Part shown: one piece after another, positions 16,482 to 25,643 of the stretch
How positions within the stretch are numbered: the stretch's first letter is position 1
Layout of the letters: every line of letters starts with the position of its first letter
Source: Bacteroidota bacterium
Lineage (GTDB): Bacteria > Bacteroidota > Bacteroidia > Flavobacteriales > Flavobacteriaceae
Direction: 5' to 3'
DNA: 64,000 nt
Assembly: GCA_020161455.1 (NCBI GenBank)
Contig: JAIUNZ010000010.1
Coordinates: forward strand, 1-64,000
Program-made: the position numbers and the translations under genes
The notes under the pieces: generated by a model
What the model saw: only the letters and a program-made list of their open reading frames with translations
The model's database searches: none
What the model was told of the DNA's origin: nothing

Positions 16482-18869
16482 TTATTTTTTTGGACTAAAA
16501 ACCATTTTTGTCGAGCATTTTTCGATTTCTTTTTTATTCAAAAGCATTTTTCTAAATTGCCCATTTACATACATTTCCGCCTGGTCATTATAGTGCTTAC
16601 TCATTGGATTTCCAGAATTTCCAGAAGGCAGAATACTAACACTATTTTCAACATCTGAAAAATCAATAATGCGTCTTGTTGATGGTCCTGCTTTTACTTG
16701 ATTAATTTTCTCATCACTATAGAAATACATTAAATTATTAATCACTTCGTTGGCACCAGGCACTTCAAATGGCCCGACATTGAAAAATCCTTTTAATAAT
16801 TTTACTTGTCCCAATGGATGTTGAAATTCTAAAGTATGTGCTTTTTTCCAATTCCATAATTTTACATCCGAACCAAAATTCGTCTCCAAGTTTTTGATAG
16901 CTTCTTTAAAAGCTAAAGTCATAATCTCGGAACGCGTTTCTTTTTTGTTTTTTGTAGTAATATCATCCCACCAAATGGATTGTTCCTTTTGACTTTGAGA
17001 ACCAAACATTTGTTTCATGATATGTGTTCCTAATAATAATTTGAATTTTTCCTCACCTAATTCATCTTCAAATGTGTTTTTTAAATAAAAATAAATCCAT
17101 TTGTTGTATATGGTTGGAGCAATATCATTCAAATTACTGCTACCACTCCATTTTTTTAATTCATCAATAGCAACTTTTTCTGTTTCGGAAAATTGATTTT
17201 GATTTAAAGTTAAAATCCAATTATTTACTATTTGTGAAGCTGTTGACGAAGTATTGTCTAAAATCATTTGCTCTACATCTTTTCTTGACCAATCGCTTTT
17301 CACACTTAACAAAGTATCTATTCTTAATGCTCTGTCTTTTGGTAAATAATATCCTGGATATAAATAACCATTAATTTTCTCAACTTGATTGTTAGATGAA
17401 TAAACATAATTCCAAGGAGGATTTACTGCAAATGGATTTTCGGAAAACGGTAAAAACTCTTTTTGATCATCAATTCCATTGCTTCCATTTAGAATGAAAT
17501 TTGGATTAACCGTTTTATCCAATTTGTATAATTTTCCGGAGGTAATCCATGCTATATTGTCTTTGGCATCACCATACATAATATTTAATCCTGGTGCATG
17601 AATAAGTTCAATTTTAGCATGAAAATCATCTAAATTCATGGCGTGACTTAATCCATATACAGCTTCAAGGATCTGGTTTTTTTGTTGTGTATAAATCCAA
17701 GACATTGCGATAGATTTTTCTTTATTTGCGCCAGCTAAAACATTGGAAATTATTGGTCCATGCAGGGATGATTTTACATTTAAAACAATAGTCGAGCTGT
17801 CTTTTACTTTGATTGTTTTTCGTAGAAAATAATACTTTTTATAACCGTTTTTTGTTAGATATTCATTAACGTTTTCTGGATTTTCTTTTTCTTCAAACAA
17901 ATCCAAATCATCGTTTTCAAACATAGTCAATCCATAGGCATATTCGCGATTGTGTCCTAGCAAAGGAAATGGTGTTCCTGTTAAATAATAACCATACATT
18001 TCGTGTTTTGGTGTTACTATATGTGCTTCAAACCAAGTTCCTGGCTGGGCAAACATGATATGAGGATCGTTTGCGAAAATTACTTTTCTATTTTTAGTTT
18101 TATTGGCTCCTATAACCCAACTATTGCTACCGATAAAAGCTGGCACAGGTGATTTTTCTAATATGGCAGTAATCGATTTAGAAATCTCAGCAAATTCAGA
18201 AGTTTTCCCTTTAAAGCTTTTTAGTTGTTTTTTTCCTAATTCGCCATGAATTCCAAAATCTGCCAGATATTCCATTCCAAGATTATCACGAATATCGGTT
18301 AATAGTGGATCTGTTTTTTGTGCCATTGCAAAACTAAACGACATAAAACCAAAAATATTATAAACATCTTTTAGCGTAAATTTTTCGGGACTTATACCTA
18401 ATAGCGTAAATTCGACCGGCATTGTTCCCTCTGCAATGTATTGATTTATTCCGTCTAGATAGGCTTGTGTCAATTTGTAGGTTTCAGTATTTTTATCCAA
18501 ATTGGCAATGGTTATTTCTGAATTTTCTTCAATTCCTGAAGTGACAAAAAACTTATCATTCTTAACCATAACTGAACCGAAAATTTCGGATAATTTTCCT
18601 GGTGCAATTCTTCGCATTAATTCCATTTGCCATAAACGTTCTTGAGCATGAACATATCCTAAAACTCGTTGTGCGTCAATCTCATTTTCAGCATAAATAT
18701 GTGGAATTCCGTATGTGTCAAAATATGTAGTCGTTGGTTTGGATAATTGAATTAACTCAATTTCGGTTTCGTAATTTGGTTTTTTAAACTGTAGAAATAC
18801 AACAATTCCTAGAAGTGTTATAATCATTATTGCAAGGAGTAGAATGGCAGTTTTCTTTAGGATTTTCAT
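16482..18869 (-). CDS. Penicillin-acylase family Ntn-hydrolase, membrane-anchored
   Basis: 795 aa. N-terminal membrane helix (about 5-27), alpha chain, then the autoprocessing site FIGSNSW with nucleophile Ser248 after Gly247, and the long beta chain (NDPHIMFAQPGTWFEAHIV, LGHNREYAYGLT). Family members cleave acyl amides such as acyl-homoserine lactones, aculeacin and beta-lactam side chains; the native substrate cannot be read from sequence. The end KHYNDQAEMYVNGQFRKMLL is typical of the family. Single-gene unit between kmo and a glycine-zipper protein. Confidence 0.88.
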   Translation of the reverse strand: MKILKKTAILLLAIMIITLLGIVVFLQFKKPNYETEIELIQLSKPTTTYFDTYGIPHIYAENEIDAQRVLGYVHAQERLWQMELMRRIAPGKLSEIFGSVMVKNDKFFVTSGIEENSEITIANLDKNTETYKLTQAYLDGINQYIAEGTMPVEFTLLGISPEKFTLKDVYNIFGFMSFSFAMAQKTDPLLTDIRDNLGMEYLADFGIHGELGKKQLKSFKGKTSEFAEISKSITAILEKSPVPAFIGSNSWVIGANKTKNRKVIFANDPHIMFAQPGTWFEAHIVTPKHEMYGYYLTGTPFPLLGHNREYAYGLTMFENDDLDLFEEKENPENVNEYLTKNGYKKYYFLRKTIKVKDSSTIVLNVKSSLHGPIISNVLAGANKEKSIAMSWIYTQQKNQILEAVYGLSHAMNLDDFHAKIELIHAPGLNIMYGDAKDNIAWITSGKLYKLDKTVNPNFILNGSNGIDDQKEFLPFSENPFAVNPPWNYVYSSNNQVEKINGYLYPGYYLPKDRALRIDTLLSVKSDWSRKDVEQMILDNTSSTASQIVNNWILTLNQNQFSETEKVAIDELKKWSGSSNLNDIAPTIYNKWIYFYLKNTFEDELGEEKFKLLLGTHIMKQMFGSQSQKEQSIWWDDITTKNKKETRSEIMTLAFKEAIKNLETNFGSDVKLWNWKKAHTLEFQHPLGQVKLLKGFFNVGPFEVPGANEVINNLMYFYSDEKINQVKAGPSTRRIIDFSDVENSVSILPSGNSGNPMSKHYNDQAEMYVNGQFRKMLLNKKEIEKCSTKMVFSPKK

Positions 18870-18931
18870 TTTTTGGGTATTTCAACAAATTTAATGAAAT
18901 GAATTTTGAGAATAGCAGAACTGTAAAAATA

Positions 18932-18969
18932 AAAAGGAATTAATTCCATCCCTGAAATTAACTCCTTTT
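18932..18969 (-). terminator. Terminator after the glycine-zipper gene
   Basis: Stem AAAAGGAATTAATT/AATTAACTCCTTTT (one G-U pair) followed on the minus strand by a U-rich run. Confidence 0.8.
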
Positions 18970-18989
18970 ATAACAAAACATGAATTTTA

Positions 18990-19391
18990 TTATTTCTTCT
19001 TTTTATCATCAATAATTGCACCTGTTCCTGCGCCTACTCCTGCACCTGCCAATCCTCCAATTACAGCACCTTCTCCTTTTTTCTCACTTACAATTGCTCC
19101 TGTTATAGCTCCAACTCCAGCTCCAATAACAGCACCTTTAGCAGCACCACTCCATTTTTTCCTTTCTGTTGTTTTATTGGTTGTGTTTGACTCTTTTAAT
19201 ACCAATACCTCTCTTTTTTTGGCATTATTCAATTCAACTTCTCTCATAGAATCAATGATTCTTTGTTTTTCAATTTGCATTTTCATTGAATCAATAGTTT
19301 CCTGTTTTTCATCAATAACAACAACTTTATCATTTGTGTTTTTGCAAGATAAAATTAGTATTGAAACTATTATTGTATAAATCGTTTTCAT
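18990..19391 (-). CDS. Glycine-zipper lipoprotein (YMGG type)
   Basis: 133 aa. Lipoprotein signal MKTIYTIIVSILILSC (Cys16), a charged coiled region (about 25-80), then a glycine zipper (about 84-128: GAAKGAVIGAGVGAITGAIV ... GAVIGGLAGAGVGAGTGAII). Such zippers insert in or span membranes. Envelope protein of unknown role; monocistronic, with its own terminator and a TAAATTTG -7 box at 19428-19421. Confidence 0.8.
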   Translation of the reverse strand: MKTIYTIIVSILILSCKNTNDKVVVIDEKQETIDSMKMQIEKQRIIDSMREVELNNAKKREVLVLKESNTTNKTTERKKWSGAAKGAVIGAGVGAITGAIVSEKKGEGAVIGGLAGAGVGAGTGAIIDDKKKK

Positions 19392-19534
19392 GATTGTTTT
19401 ATTGCTTTTGAATTACCTTACAAATTTATGTTAGTTGATTAAATTTAATGTTACATAATTTTTTGAAAAAATTATATAATTTAATTTACTTTTCAATAGT
19501 AAAAGTTATTTTTACAACTAAATACACTATAACT

Positions 19535-19933
19535 ATGCAAACTTTTTTTTTGTTTTTGGCGAAATGGATAGTAGTGTTTTTTGGAATATTTATTACAATA
19601 ACAGGCTTTGTAATGTTATTTCAACCAGCAAAAGCAAGATCAATTTTAAGAAAAGCTGGAAGCACTAACTTCATCAATTACACAGAAATCACTTTGAGGT
19701 TAATTCCAGCATTTGGTTTAATTTACTATGCAGAGGTTTCAAAATATACTTTGTTTTTTCAATTATTTGGTTGGTGTATGTTGCTAACATCATTAGTGCT
19801 TTATTTTGTTCCAAGAAACCTTCATCATAAATTTTCAAATAAAAGTGCTGCTATTTTAAAACCTTCTTATTTTCAACTAATTGCTCCATTTGCTTTTTTA
19901 CTAGGTAGTTTTATTATTTATTGTGTTGTATAA
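19535..19933 (+). CDS. Four-helix membrane protein of unknown function
   Basis: 132 aa from the chosen start (ATG at 19535). A longer in-frame extension exists to 19448, but its residues do not look like a leader. Helices at about 6-27, 55-71, 73-90 and 110-130. The segment FVMLFQPAKARSILRKAGS (about 27-45) is the only distinctive non-membrane motif. No family recognised. Divergent from the glycine-zipper gene. Confidence 0.6.
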   Translation: MQTFFLFLAKWIVVFFGIFITITGFVMLFQPAKARSILRKAGSTNFINYTEITLRLIPAFGLIYYAEVSKYTLFFQLFGWCMLLTSLVLYFVPRNLHHKFSNKSAAILKPSYFQLIAPFAFLLGSFIIYCVV

Positions 19934-19939
19934 TCGCAT

Positions 19940-19964
19940 AAAAAAACCTCTTCAAAAAAAGAGG
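19940..19964 (-). terminator. Terminator after the arginase-family gene
   Basis: CCTCTT/AAGAGG stem (19947-19964) followed on the minus strand by seven U residues. It sits in a convergent junction and may also slow transcription from the left. Confidence 0.75.
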
Positions 19965-19972
19965 CTGTGATT

Positions 19973-21061
19973 TTATTTTCTTTGAAATGTAATTCGGTTT
20001 CCTGTTTTCATTCCGTTGTTCTTGGCCAAAACACCACACATGTGAAACAACATTCTGGCACCAACATTTCCATCCCAATCATCATTTTCACCAGGTGCCA
20101 CTTCCACCAAATCAAAACCTATGATTTCTTTGCCACTCGATGCTAATTTGTTAAACAAATAGGTTGCTTGTTCAAACGAGAAACCTCCTGGAACTGGCGT
20201 TCCTGTATTTGGAGAATACCAAGGAAGCATCCCATCAATATCAAAACTAATGCATACTTTTTGAGGTAATGAAGCAATAATTTCATCACATTGTTTTGCC
20301 CAAGTTTTTCCTTCAAAGTTTTCAGCTTTTAAATCAGCATCCGTATGTATTAAAACCCTGCCGTTTTCATTTTTAACAACTCCAACTTCTTGCTCGCAAA
20401 AATCACGAATTCCAACTTGAACGATTTTTGATATTTGAGGGATTTGCAACGCATTATACATTATTGATGCATGCGAATAGGTAAAGCCTTCATAAGCAAT
20501 TCGCAAATCCATATGTGCATCGAGATGAAGAATTCCAAAATTATCGTGCTTTGTTGCTAATGCTTCATAATATCCTAACGGTGTAGAATGATCGCCACCA
20601 AGTAAAACTACTTTTTTACCTTGATTCATCCAATACAAAACTTTTTCTTTTACTTCGGTATGTAATTCGCGACAAACTTTGTTGATTTTGTGCAAATCTT
20701 CCAATAATGCTGGAAAAGTTTCTATATTTTCACCTGCTTCCAATGCTTCTATTATTGGCTGTGCCAATTTTTTATATTTCTCAGAATTGGTTGACCAAGA
20801 ATCTGGAATTTCGGCAAAATACATTCCTAATTTCCATAATTCAGGAAACTCTTGATGGTTTAAATCTACTTGAAATGATGCATCAAGAATAGCATTTGGA
20901 CCTTCAGAAGCACCAGAACCATAACTTACTGTAACTTCCCAAGGCACTGGAATAATGATGATTTCAGATTGTTCGGCAGAAAAAGGTAATCCAAAAATGG
21001 TAGCATCTGCTAAACCAGGTTGTGATGGATCGAAGTTTTGTATGATTTGTTCTTTTGTCAT
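19973..21061 (-). CDS. Arginase/agmatinase-family hydrolase coupled to kynU
   Basis: 362 aa. Ureohydrolase metal motifs GGDHS, HLDAHMD and SFDID (the last reading SFDIDGMLPWYSP, a variant of the usual DxDxxDP) supply the Mn ligands. Its N-terminal half is longer than in classical arginases, as in many Bacteroidota homologues annotated as agmatinase or formimidoylglutamase. Its ATG overlaps the kynU stop by one base (TAATG), so the two are translationally coupled. A role linked to kynurenine breakdown is inferred from that; it is not shown. Confidence 0.82.
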   Translation of the reverse strand: MTKEQIIQNFDPSQPGLADATIFGLPFSAEQSEIIIIPVPWEVTVSYGSGASEGPNAILDASFQVDLNHQEFPELWKLGMYFAEIPDSWSTNSEKYKKLAQPIIEALEAGENIETFPALLEDLHKINKVCRELHTEVKEKVLYWMNQGKKVVLLGGDHSTPLGYYEALATKHDNFGILHLDAHMDLRIAYEGFTYSHASIMYNALQIPQISKIVQVGIRDFCEQEVGVVKNENGRVLIHTDADLKAENFEGKTWAKQCDEIIASLPQKVCISFDIDGMLPWYSPNTGTPVPGGFSFEQATYLFNKLASSGKEIIGFDLVEVAPGENDDWDGNVGARMLFHMCGVLAKNNGMKTGNRITFQRK

Positions 21062-22347
21062 TATGATTTACTTAAACTTAAAATTCCAGTTTTTAATATT
21101 TGACCAAATTTGTACATGTCTTCATAAGAACAATAAAAAGGTGCTGGTGCTAAGCGAATCACATTTGGTTCACGCCAATCGGTAATAACTCCATTTTTCA
21201 TTAAATAATGAAATAAATCTTTCCCTTGTCCGTGAAGAAAAACAGATAATTGACAACCTCTTTCCTCTTGGTTTTGCGGTGTGATAATTTCAAATTCTGT
21301 TCCGTCAATTTCTTTATCAATTTCATGAAGAATAAATTCAAGGTAAGCAGTTATTTGATTTCTTTTTGCAATTAATTTATCCATTCCTACTTCGGCAAAC
21401 ATTTCAACCGAAGCTAAATAGGGTGCTAGTGACAGGATGGGTAAATTGGAAACTTGCCAACCGTCTGCTCCAATTGTTGGGTCAAATTTTGGCTCCATCA
21501 AAAACCGTTTTTCTTTTTTTTGTGCCCACCAACCCGCAAATCTTGGTAAATCTGAACTATGATGTTTTTCATGAATAAAACAACCCGAAGCGTTACCTGG
21601 TCCAGAATTCATGTATTTATAAGAACACCATGCGGCAAAATCTACATTCCAATCGTGTAAATCTAATTTGATATTTCCGGCAGCATGTGCTAAATCAAAA
21701 CCAACAATGGCACCAACTTTATGTCCGGCTTCTGTGATGGATTTCATATCAAAAACTTGTCCAGTATAATAATTTACACCGCCAAAGAGTACAAGCGCTA
21801 ATTCATCACCTACTTCATTAATTTTTGCAATAATATCTTCTAATCGAATATTGTGTTCGCCTTCACGACGTTTGATTTCAACAATTGCATCTTCTGGTTT
21901 AAAACCATGAAAATTTACTTGTGATTGAAACATATATTGGTCTGATGGGAATGCTTTTTCTTCGCAAATAATTTTGTAACGTTTTGTTGTTGGTTTATAA
22001 AAAGAAACCATCAATAAGTGAAGATTAACTGTCAAAGTATTCATTACTGTTACTTCTGACGGCTTTGCTCCAACCAATTTACTCAATGGTTCAGCAAATC
22101 TTTCGTGATAATCCCACCAAGGTTTATCTGCAAAAAAATGACCTTCGACAGCAAGGTTTGCCCAATCACTCATTACTTCATCAACATAATTTTTGGCAGA
22201 TTTTGGTTGTAAACCAAGAGAATTTCCAGTAAAATAAATTACATTTTCACCATTATGCTGAGGAAAAATAAATTCGTTTCTATAATTTTTTAATTCATCT
22301 TTTTGGTCTAATTCTTTTGCAAATTCAAGGGTATTTTGAAAAATCAT
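21061..22347 (-). CDS. kynU: Kynureninase
   Basis: 428 aa. PLP enzyme cleaving kynurenine or 3-hydroxykynurenine to (3-hydroxy)anthranilate and alanine. The Schiff-base Lys is in CSYKYMNSGPG (Lys244), the PLP-contacting Asp in GFDLAHAAGN (about 217-226), and the substrate region in GNSLGLQPKSA and the ELALVLFGGVNYYTGQ block. Full length. Leads a two-gene unit with the arginase-family gene. Confidence 0.95.
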   Translation of the reverse strand: MIFQNTLEFAKELDQKDELKNYRNEFIFPQHNGENVIYFTGNSLGLQPKSAKNYVDEVMSDWANLAVEGHFFADKPWWDYHERFAEPLSKLVGAKPSEVTVMNTLTVNLHLLMVSFYKPTTKRYKIICEEKAFPSDQYMFQSQVNFHGFKPEDAIVEIKRREGEHNIRLEDIIAKINEVGDELALVLFGGVNYYTGQVFDMKSITEAGHKVGAIVGFDLAHAAGNIKLDLHDWNVDFAAWCSYKYMNSGPGNASGCFIHEKHHSSDLPRFAGWWAQKKEKRFLMEPKFDPTIGADGWQVSNLPILSLAPYLASVEMFAEVGMDKLIAKRNQITAYLEFILHEIDKEIDGTEFEIITPQNQEERGCQLSVFLHGQGKDLFHYLMKNGVITDWREPNVIRLAPAPFYCSYEDMYKFGQILKTGILSLSKS

Positions 22348-22419
22348 TGTGTTTTTTGTTTGAAAGTGTAAAAGTATTGAAAAGAGATAAGGTAAAAAAG
22401 TTTTAACTAGTTACAGAAC

Positions 22420-22454
22420 AAAAAAAATCCCAAACTAATTTTTAGAATGGGATT
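22420..22454 (-). terminator. Terminator after queA
   Basis: AATCCCA/TGGGATT stem (22426-22454) with an A/U-rich loop and a run of eight U residues on the minus strand. Confidence 0.8.
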
Positions 22455-22477
22455 GATTTATAATTTGACGTTTATAA

Positions 22478-23527
22478 TTATAAAATTAGCATTGCGTCTC
22501 CGTATGAATAGAATTTGTATTTTTCTTTTACGGCTTCTTCGTATGCTTTTTTCATTAAGTCGTGACCACAAAATGCTGAGACCATCATTAAGAGGGTTGA
22601 TTTTGGTGTATGAAAATTGGTAATCATGCAATCTGCAATACTAAAATCATGTGGTGGAAAAATAAATTTATTCGTCCAGCCTTCAAAAGGATTTAGTGTG
22701 CCTTGGGAAGAAACTGAACTTTCGATAGCACGCATAGATGTTGTGCCAACGCAACATATTTTTTTCTTTTTAAGTTTGGCGTTGTTTACAATATCACAGG
22801 CTTCTTGTTTGATTTTTAGCTCTTCAGAATCCATTTTATGTTTTGAGAGGTCTTCCACCTCAACTGGATTGAAGGTTCCTAATCCTACGTGTAGGGTTAC
22901 TTCTGCGAAGTCGATTCCTTTTATTTCAAGTCTTTTTAACAAATGTTTAGAAAAATGCAAACCAGCTGTTGGTGCGGCTACTGCTCCTTCTTCTTTGGCA
23001 TAAATTGTTTGGTAACGTTCTGCGTCTTCAGCTGTTAATTCTCTATTGATGTATTTTGGGATTGGTGTTTCTCCAAGTTCAAGCAGTTTCATTCTGAAGT
23101 CTTCGTATGAGCCGTCGTAAAGAAAGCGTAAAGTTCTACCCCGAGATGTAGTATTGTCAATTACTTCTGCGACTAATGAATCATCATCACCAAAATATAA
23201 TTTATTTCCGATACGTATCTTTCTTGCTGGATCAACCAAAACATCCCAAAGTCGTTGTTCTGCATTTAATTCTCTAAGTAAAAACACTTCAATTCTGGCA
23301 CCTGTTTTTTCTTTATTTCCATACATGCGAGCAGGGAAAACTTTCGTGTTGTTTATGATGAAAACATCTCCATCGTCAAAGTAATCTATAACGTCTTTGA
23401 ACAGTCTGTGTTCGATGGTTTTTGTTTGTCTGTTGACTACCATTAAACGTGATTCGTCTCTGTTTTCGGCTGGATATTCGGCTAATAGTTCGACAGGAAG
23501 ATTAAAATTAAAATGTGATAATTTCAT
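22478..23527 (-). CDS. queA: S-adenosylmethionine:tRNA ribosyltransferase-isomerase QueA
   Basis: 349 aa. Transfers and isomerises the ribosyl of SAM onto preQ1-tRNA to give epoxyqueuosine. Full-length family motifs: [41 protein letters not shown] (about 185-194), [14 protein letters not shown] and [19 protein letters not shown]. Monocistronic, with its own promoter and terminator. Confidence 0.95.
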   Translation of the reverse strand: MKLSHFNFNLPVELLAEYPAENRDESRLMVVNRQTKTIEHRLFKDVIDYFDDGDVFIINNTKVFPARMYGNKEKTGARIEVFLLRELNAEQRLWDVLVDPARKIRIGNKLYFGDDDSLVAEVIDNTTSRGRTLRFLYDGSYEDFRMKLLELGETPIPKYINRELTAEDAERYQTIYAKEEGAVAAPTAGLHFSKHLLKRLEIKGIDFAEVTLHVGLGTFNPVEVEDLSKHKMDSEELKIKQEACDIVNNAKLKKKKICCVGTTSMRAIESSVSSQGTLNPFEGWTNKFIFPPHDFSIADCMITNFHTPKSTLLMMVSAFCGHDLMKKAYEEAVKEKYKFYSYGDAMLIL

Positions 23528-23537
23528 TTAAAATTTG

Positions 23538-23569
23538 TTTAAAAGTTTAGGAGTTTAAGCGTTTAAGAT
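23538..23569. repeat. Imperfect 8-bp tandem repeat (TTTAAGnn)
   Basis: Four units TTTAAAAG, TTTAGGAG, TTTAAGCG, TTTAAGAT in the queA leader region. Confidence 0.65.
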
Positions 23570-23601
23570 TGTTTCTTAAAAAGCTTAAAATCTTTGGACT
23601 G

Positions 23602-23633
23602 CAAATATACTACTGTGAGAAGGGCGTTGTCAA
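23602..23633 (-). promoter_or_regulatory. queA promoter
   Basis: Minus-strand TTG (23633-23631), 21-nt spacer, TATATTTG (23609-23602): an exact match to the Bacteroidota consensus, giving a leader of about 70 nt that contains the 8-bp repeat. Confidence 0.7.
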
Positions 23634-23833
23634 GTAAAACAAGGTTTATTTTTAAAAACTCCTATTTTATTACTGTTTTGAAACAAATTGAAATAAAGAA
23701 TTCAACTAAATTGTTTTGTATTATCATAAAAATTTAAAAATCAATACGCATAGAGTTGCATAAATTGGCACAATTGTAATTTCAAGTTTGATTTTTAACA
23801 AAACAATTCTAAGCATATAAATAAATTTTAAAC

Positions 23834-23867
23834 AAAAAGTACAATCCATTTCTAGATTGTACTTTTT
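23834..23867 (-). terminator. Terminator after the LamG/T9SS gene
   Basis: 13-bp perfect stem AAAAAGTACAATC/GATTGTACTTTTT with an 8-nt loop, followed by a T-run on the minus strand. Confidence 0.85.
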
Positions 23868-23888
23868 AAAAAAAACTAAAAACCACTC

Positions 23889-25391
23889 TTACTCAAATAC
23901 CACTTTTTTGGATGCTGTATTACCTTTCATATCTTCAATTTTCACCATATATAAACCACGGGATAAATTAGAGACTATTATTTGTTTTTGGTTTGATGTC
24001 ACTACTTTTTGTCCTTGAAGGTTAAAGATTTCTACTGTTTTAACTTCGTTTGTCATTTGTATATTTAACACTTCTTTTGTTGGGTTTGGGTATAATGCAA
24101 CTTCTAGGTTGTTTTGAGAGAAATTTAATGATGATAAGGTGTTGCTTGTGTATAAACTTGTTATCTCTGCACCTGTTAAAGCATAATTATAAATCTGTAA
24201 ATCGTCAAGAAATCCAATATATCTAGAACCAGTTTCACCAAATAGAGATCCTAAATAAAATATACCATTATTTGCTGTACTCCAATTAGCAGTGACTGAA
24301 GCTCTTAGAACACCATCTGTATATAAACTTGCTGTGCTTGTTGATTGCTCGTAAGTACAAACAATGTGTTTCCAAACATTTAAACTAGTGGATTGAAGAA
24401 AAGACAGATTAGTTGTCCAGCTAAAGTTGTAAACTCTAGTTGCATCAAATGAAGCTCCATAAGCTGCGGTGCCTGATGGTGAACCATAAGAAAAAATCCT
24501 ATTAGAACCATTACTTTGTGTAGGTTTAATCCAAAAAGAAAAAGTTCTAGAGCTATTACCAACTGGAAGATTAGTAAGTGATACTGTAGTTCCTGTACCA
24601 TTAATGAATAATGCTTTATTTGCGACACCTGATCTATCTGTACCGTATGTCATTCCCGCTTGTAACTCAAAAGCATTGGCTCCATTTACATCGCTCAATG
24701 TATTGTCAAATGTATAATTTGCTAAAATTTGTGGAGGAAGAGCAGTTTGGAAACTTCCACTACTTAAAGCGGTTCCAAAAGAATTTATTGCCTCGATTTG
24801 GTAAAAATATTGTGTGTTTTGTTGTAGACCAGTAATTAACGCACTTCCTGCACTTGTTGTGTTTCCCGTAGCAGAAAAACCTGATACTTGAGAATTTAGA
24901 GCATCTGAACTAGTTCCATATTTTACAATAGATGTTGTTGCGGATAAGTTTGCATTTAGGGAATAATTTATAGTTGCCGAGTTTTCTGTGACTCCTACAC
25001 CTACTGCAGTGATATCTGGAATTATATTTCCGACTGTTGTGAAGCTAAGAATATTACTAGTTGTAGTACCAAGAGAATTGGATGCTACAGCACGAACATA
25101 ATAAGTTGTATTAGGAACTAACCCAGACAAATTATATGATGCATACTGCCATGCTCCATTATTAGAAAAGCCAATAAAACTACTTTGTGCTATTAATGTG
25201 CTCATGTTTGAAACCAGTGAATGTTCAATTCTAGCATTTGTGTAAGTTCCATTGGTTCTTATTGCATAATTTACTGTTGCAGTTGTTTGGGTTATGTTTG
25301 TAATTGTATTTACACCTACACTTGGAACCATTAATTGTGCATTGGCAAAAGAAAAAGCTAATAATAAAAGTAAAAGTAATTTTGTTTTCAT
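23889..25391 (-). CDS. Secreted fibronectin-like/LamG protein with T9SS type A sorting domain
   Basis: About 500 aa. Signal peptide MKTKLLLLLLLAFSFANAQ, two fibronectin III-like repeats (about 25-115 and 120-215), each ending in a GLxxNTxYxxxxxAxNSxG pattern, and a LamG/concanavalin-like domain (about 220-415: NRIFSYGSPSG, FSFWIKPTQSNGS, RYIGFLDDLQIYNYALTGAEI). A T9SS type A tail follows (LYPNPTKEVLNIQ, FNLQGQKV, SRGLYMVKIED). Cell-surface or released carbohydrate/protein binder. An in-frame start at 25418 lies inside the -7 box, so the ATG at 25391 is the start. A LytTR-like operator lies upstream. Confidence 0.85.
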   Translation of the reverse strand: MKTKLLLLLLLAFSFANAQLMVPSVGVNTITNITQTTATVNYAIRTNGTYTNARIEHSLVSNMSTLIAQSSFIGFSNNGAWQYASYNLSGLVPNTTYYVRAVASNSLGTTTSNILSFTTVGNIIPDITAVGVGVTENSATINYSLNANLSATTSIVKYGTSSDALNSQVSGFSATGNTTSAGSALITGLQQNTQYFYQIEAINSFGTALSSGSFQTALPPQILANYTFDNTLSDVNGANAFELQAGMTYGTDRSGVANKALFINGTGTTVSLTNLPVGNSSRTFSFWIKPTQSNGSNRIFSYGSPSGTAAYGASFDATRVYNFSWTTNLSFLQSTSLNVWKHIVCTYEQSTSTASLYTDGVLRASVTANWSTANNGIFYLGSLFGETGSRYIGFLDDLQIYNYALTGAEITSLYTSNTLSSLNFSQNNLEVALYPNPTKEVLNIQMTNEVKTVEIFNLQGQKVVTSNQKQIIVSNLSRGLYMVKIEDMKGNTASKKVVFE

Positions 25392-25415
25392 AATAAGTAA
25401 TTTTAAAGTTTGGTT

Positions 25416-25423
25416 CAAAAGTA
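25416..25423 (-). promoter_or_regulatory. -7 box of the LamG/T9SS gene
   Basis: Minus-strand TACTTTTG fits TAnnTTTG and lies 24 nt before the ATG. No -33 TTG is present at the usual distance, as expected for an activator-dependent promoter. Confidence 0.6.
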
Positions 25424-25452
25424 GGTTTGGATTGTCTTTATTTTGTTGATGA

Positions 25453-25483
25453 GTTTATGAATTAGTGTTTTGGGTTTGTGAAA
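25453..25483. promoter_or_regulatory. LytTR-like operator copy A (upstream of LamG gene)
   Basis: Direct half-sites GTTTATGAA (25453-25461) and GTTTGTGAA (25474-25482), starts 21 bp apart. LytTR-domain regulators bind two 9-bp direct repeats separated by about 12 bp; the core GTTN[AG]T of that consensus is present in both halves. It lies 29 bp upstream of the LamG -7 box. Copy B is 26/31 identical. Confidence 0.6.
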
Positions 25484-25585
25484 CTAGAAAACCCAATTAA
25501 AAACGAGTATTGAAGCCAAAGTATAAATTGATATTATTACAATTTCTAAACGGTAATTGTTGATTTTTGATGCTATGTGTTTCAT
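25484..25585 (-). CDS. Small ORF: 33-aa single-helix membrane protein
   Basis: ATG at 25585-25583, TAG at 25486-25484. A polar, basic N-terminus (MKHIASKINNYRLE) is followed by a hydrophobic helix of about 19 residues (IVIISIYTLASILVFNWVF) ending at the C-terminus. A minus-strand -7 box TAATTTTG lies 22 nt upstream, almost the same distance as for the LamG gene, and a LytTR-like operator lies 28 bp beyond it. No family recognised. A 7-bp stem TGGGTTT/AAACCCA (25471-25495) spans the stop codon. The conserved promoter layout is the main evidence that it is expressed. Confidence 0.55.
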   Translation of the reverse strand: MKHIASKINNYRLEIVIISIYTLASILVFNWVF

Positions 25586-25607
25586 GATGTTAGAATTAAT
25601 ATTGAAA

Positions 25608-25615
25608 CAAAATTA
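25608..25615 (-). promoter_or_regulatory. -7 box of the 33-aa ORF
   Basis: Minus-strand TAATTTTG fits TAnnTTTG; it is 22 nt before the ATG and 28 bp from operator copy B. No -33 TTG. Confidence 0.5.
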
Positions 25616-25643
25616 GGCTGGTTTTATTTAAAATATTGGTGTA

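Larger units (their letters stand above)
23528..23888. other. Spacer between queA and the LamG/T9SS gene
   Basis: 361 bp. Holds an 8-bp tandem repeat (23538-23569), the queA promoter (23602-23633), the LamG-gene terminator (23834-23867), and an 11-bp inverted repeat AATTGTTTTGT/ACAAAACAATT (23709-23719 and 23798-23808) of unknown meaning. No gene seen. Confidence 0.6.

Noticed and set aside
16482-18869. Penicillin acylase as an antibiotic-resistance or quorum-quenching determinant
   Set aside because: The family is broad, and nothing in the context points to beta-lactams or acyl-homoserine lactones.
22617-23003. 128-aa plus-strand ORF opposite queA
   Set aside because: Antisense shadow of a strongly conserved gene.
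25471-25495. TGGGTTT/AAACCCA stem as terminator of the 33-aa ORF
   Set aside because: No U-run follows on the minus strand, and it overlaps operator copy A and the stop codon; recorded only as a possible structure.
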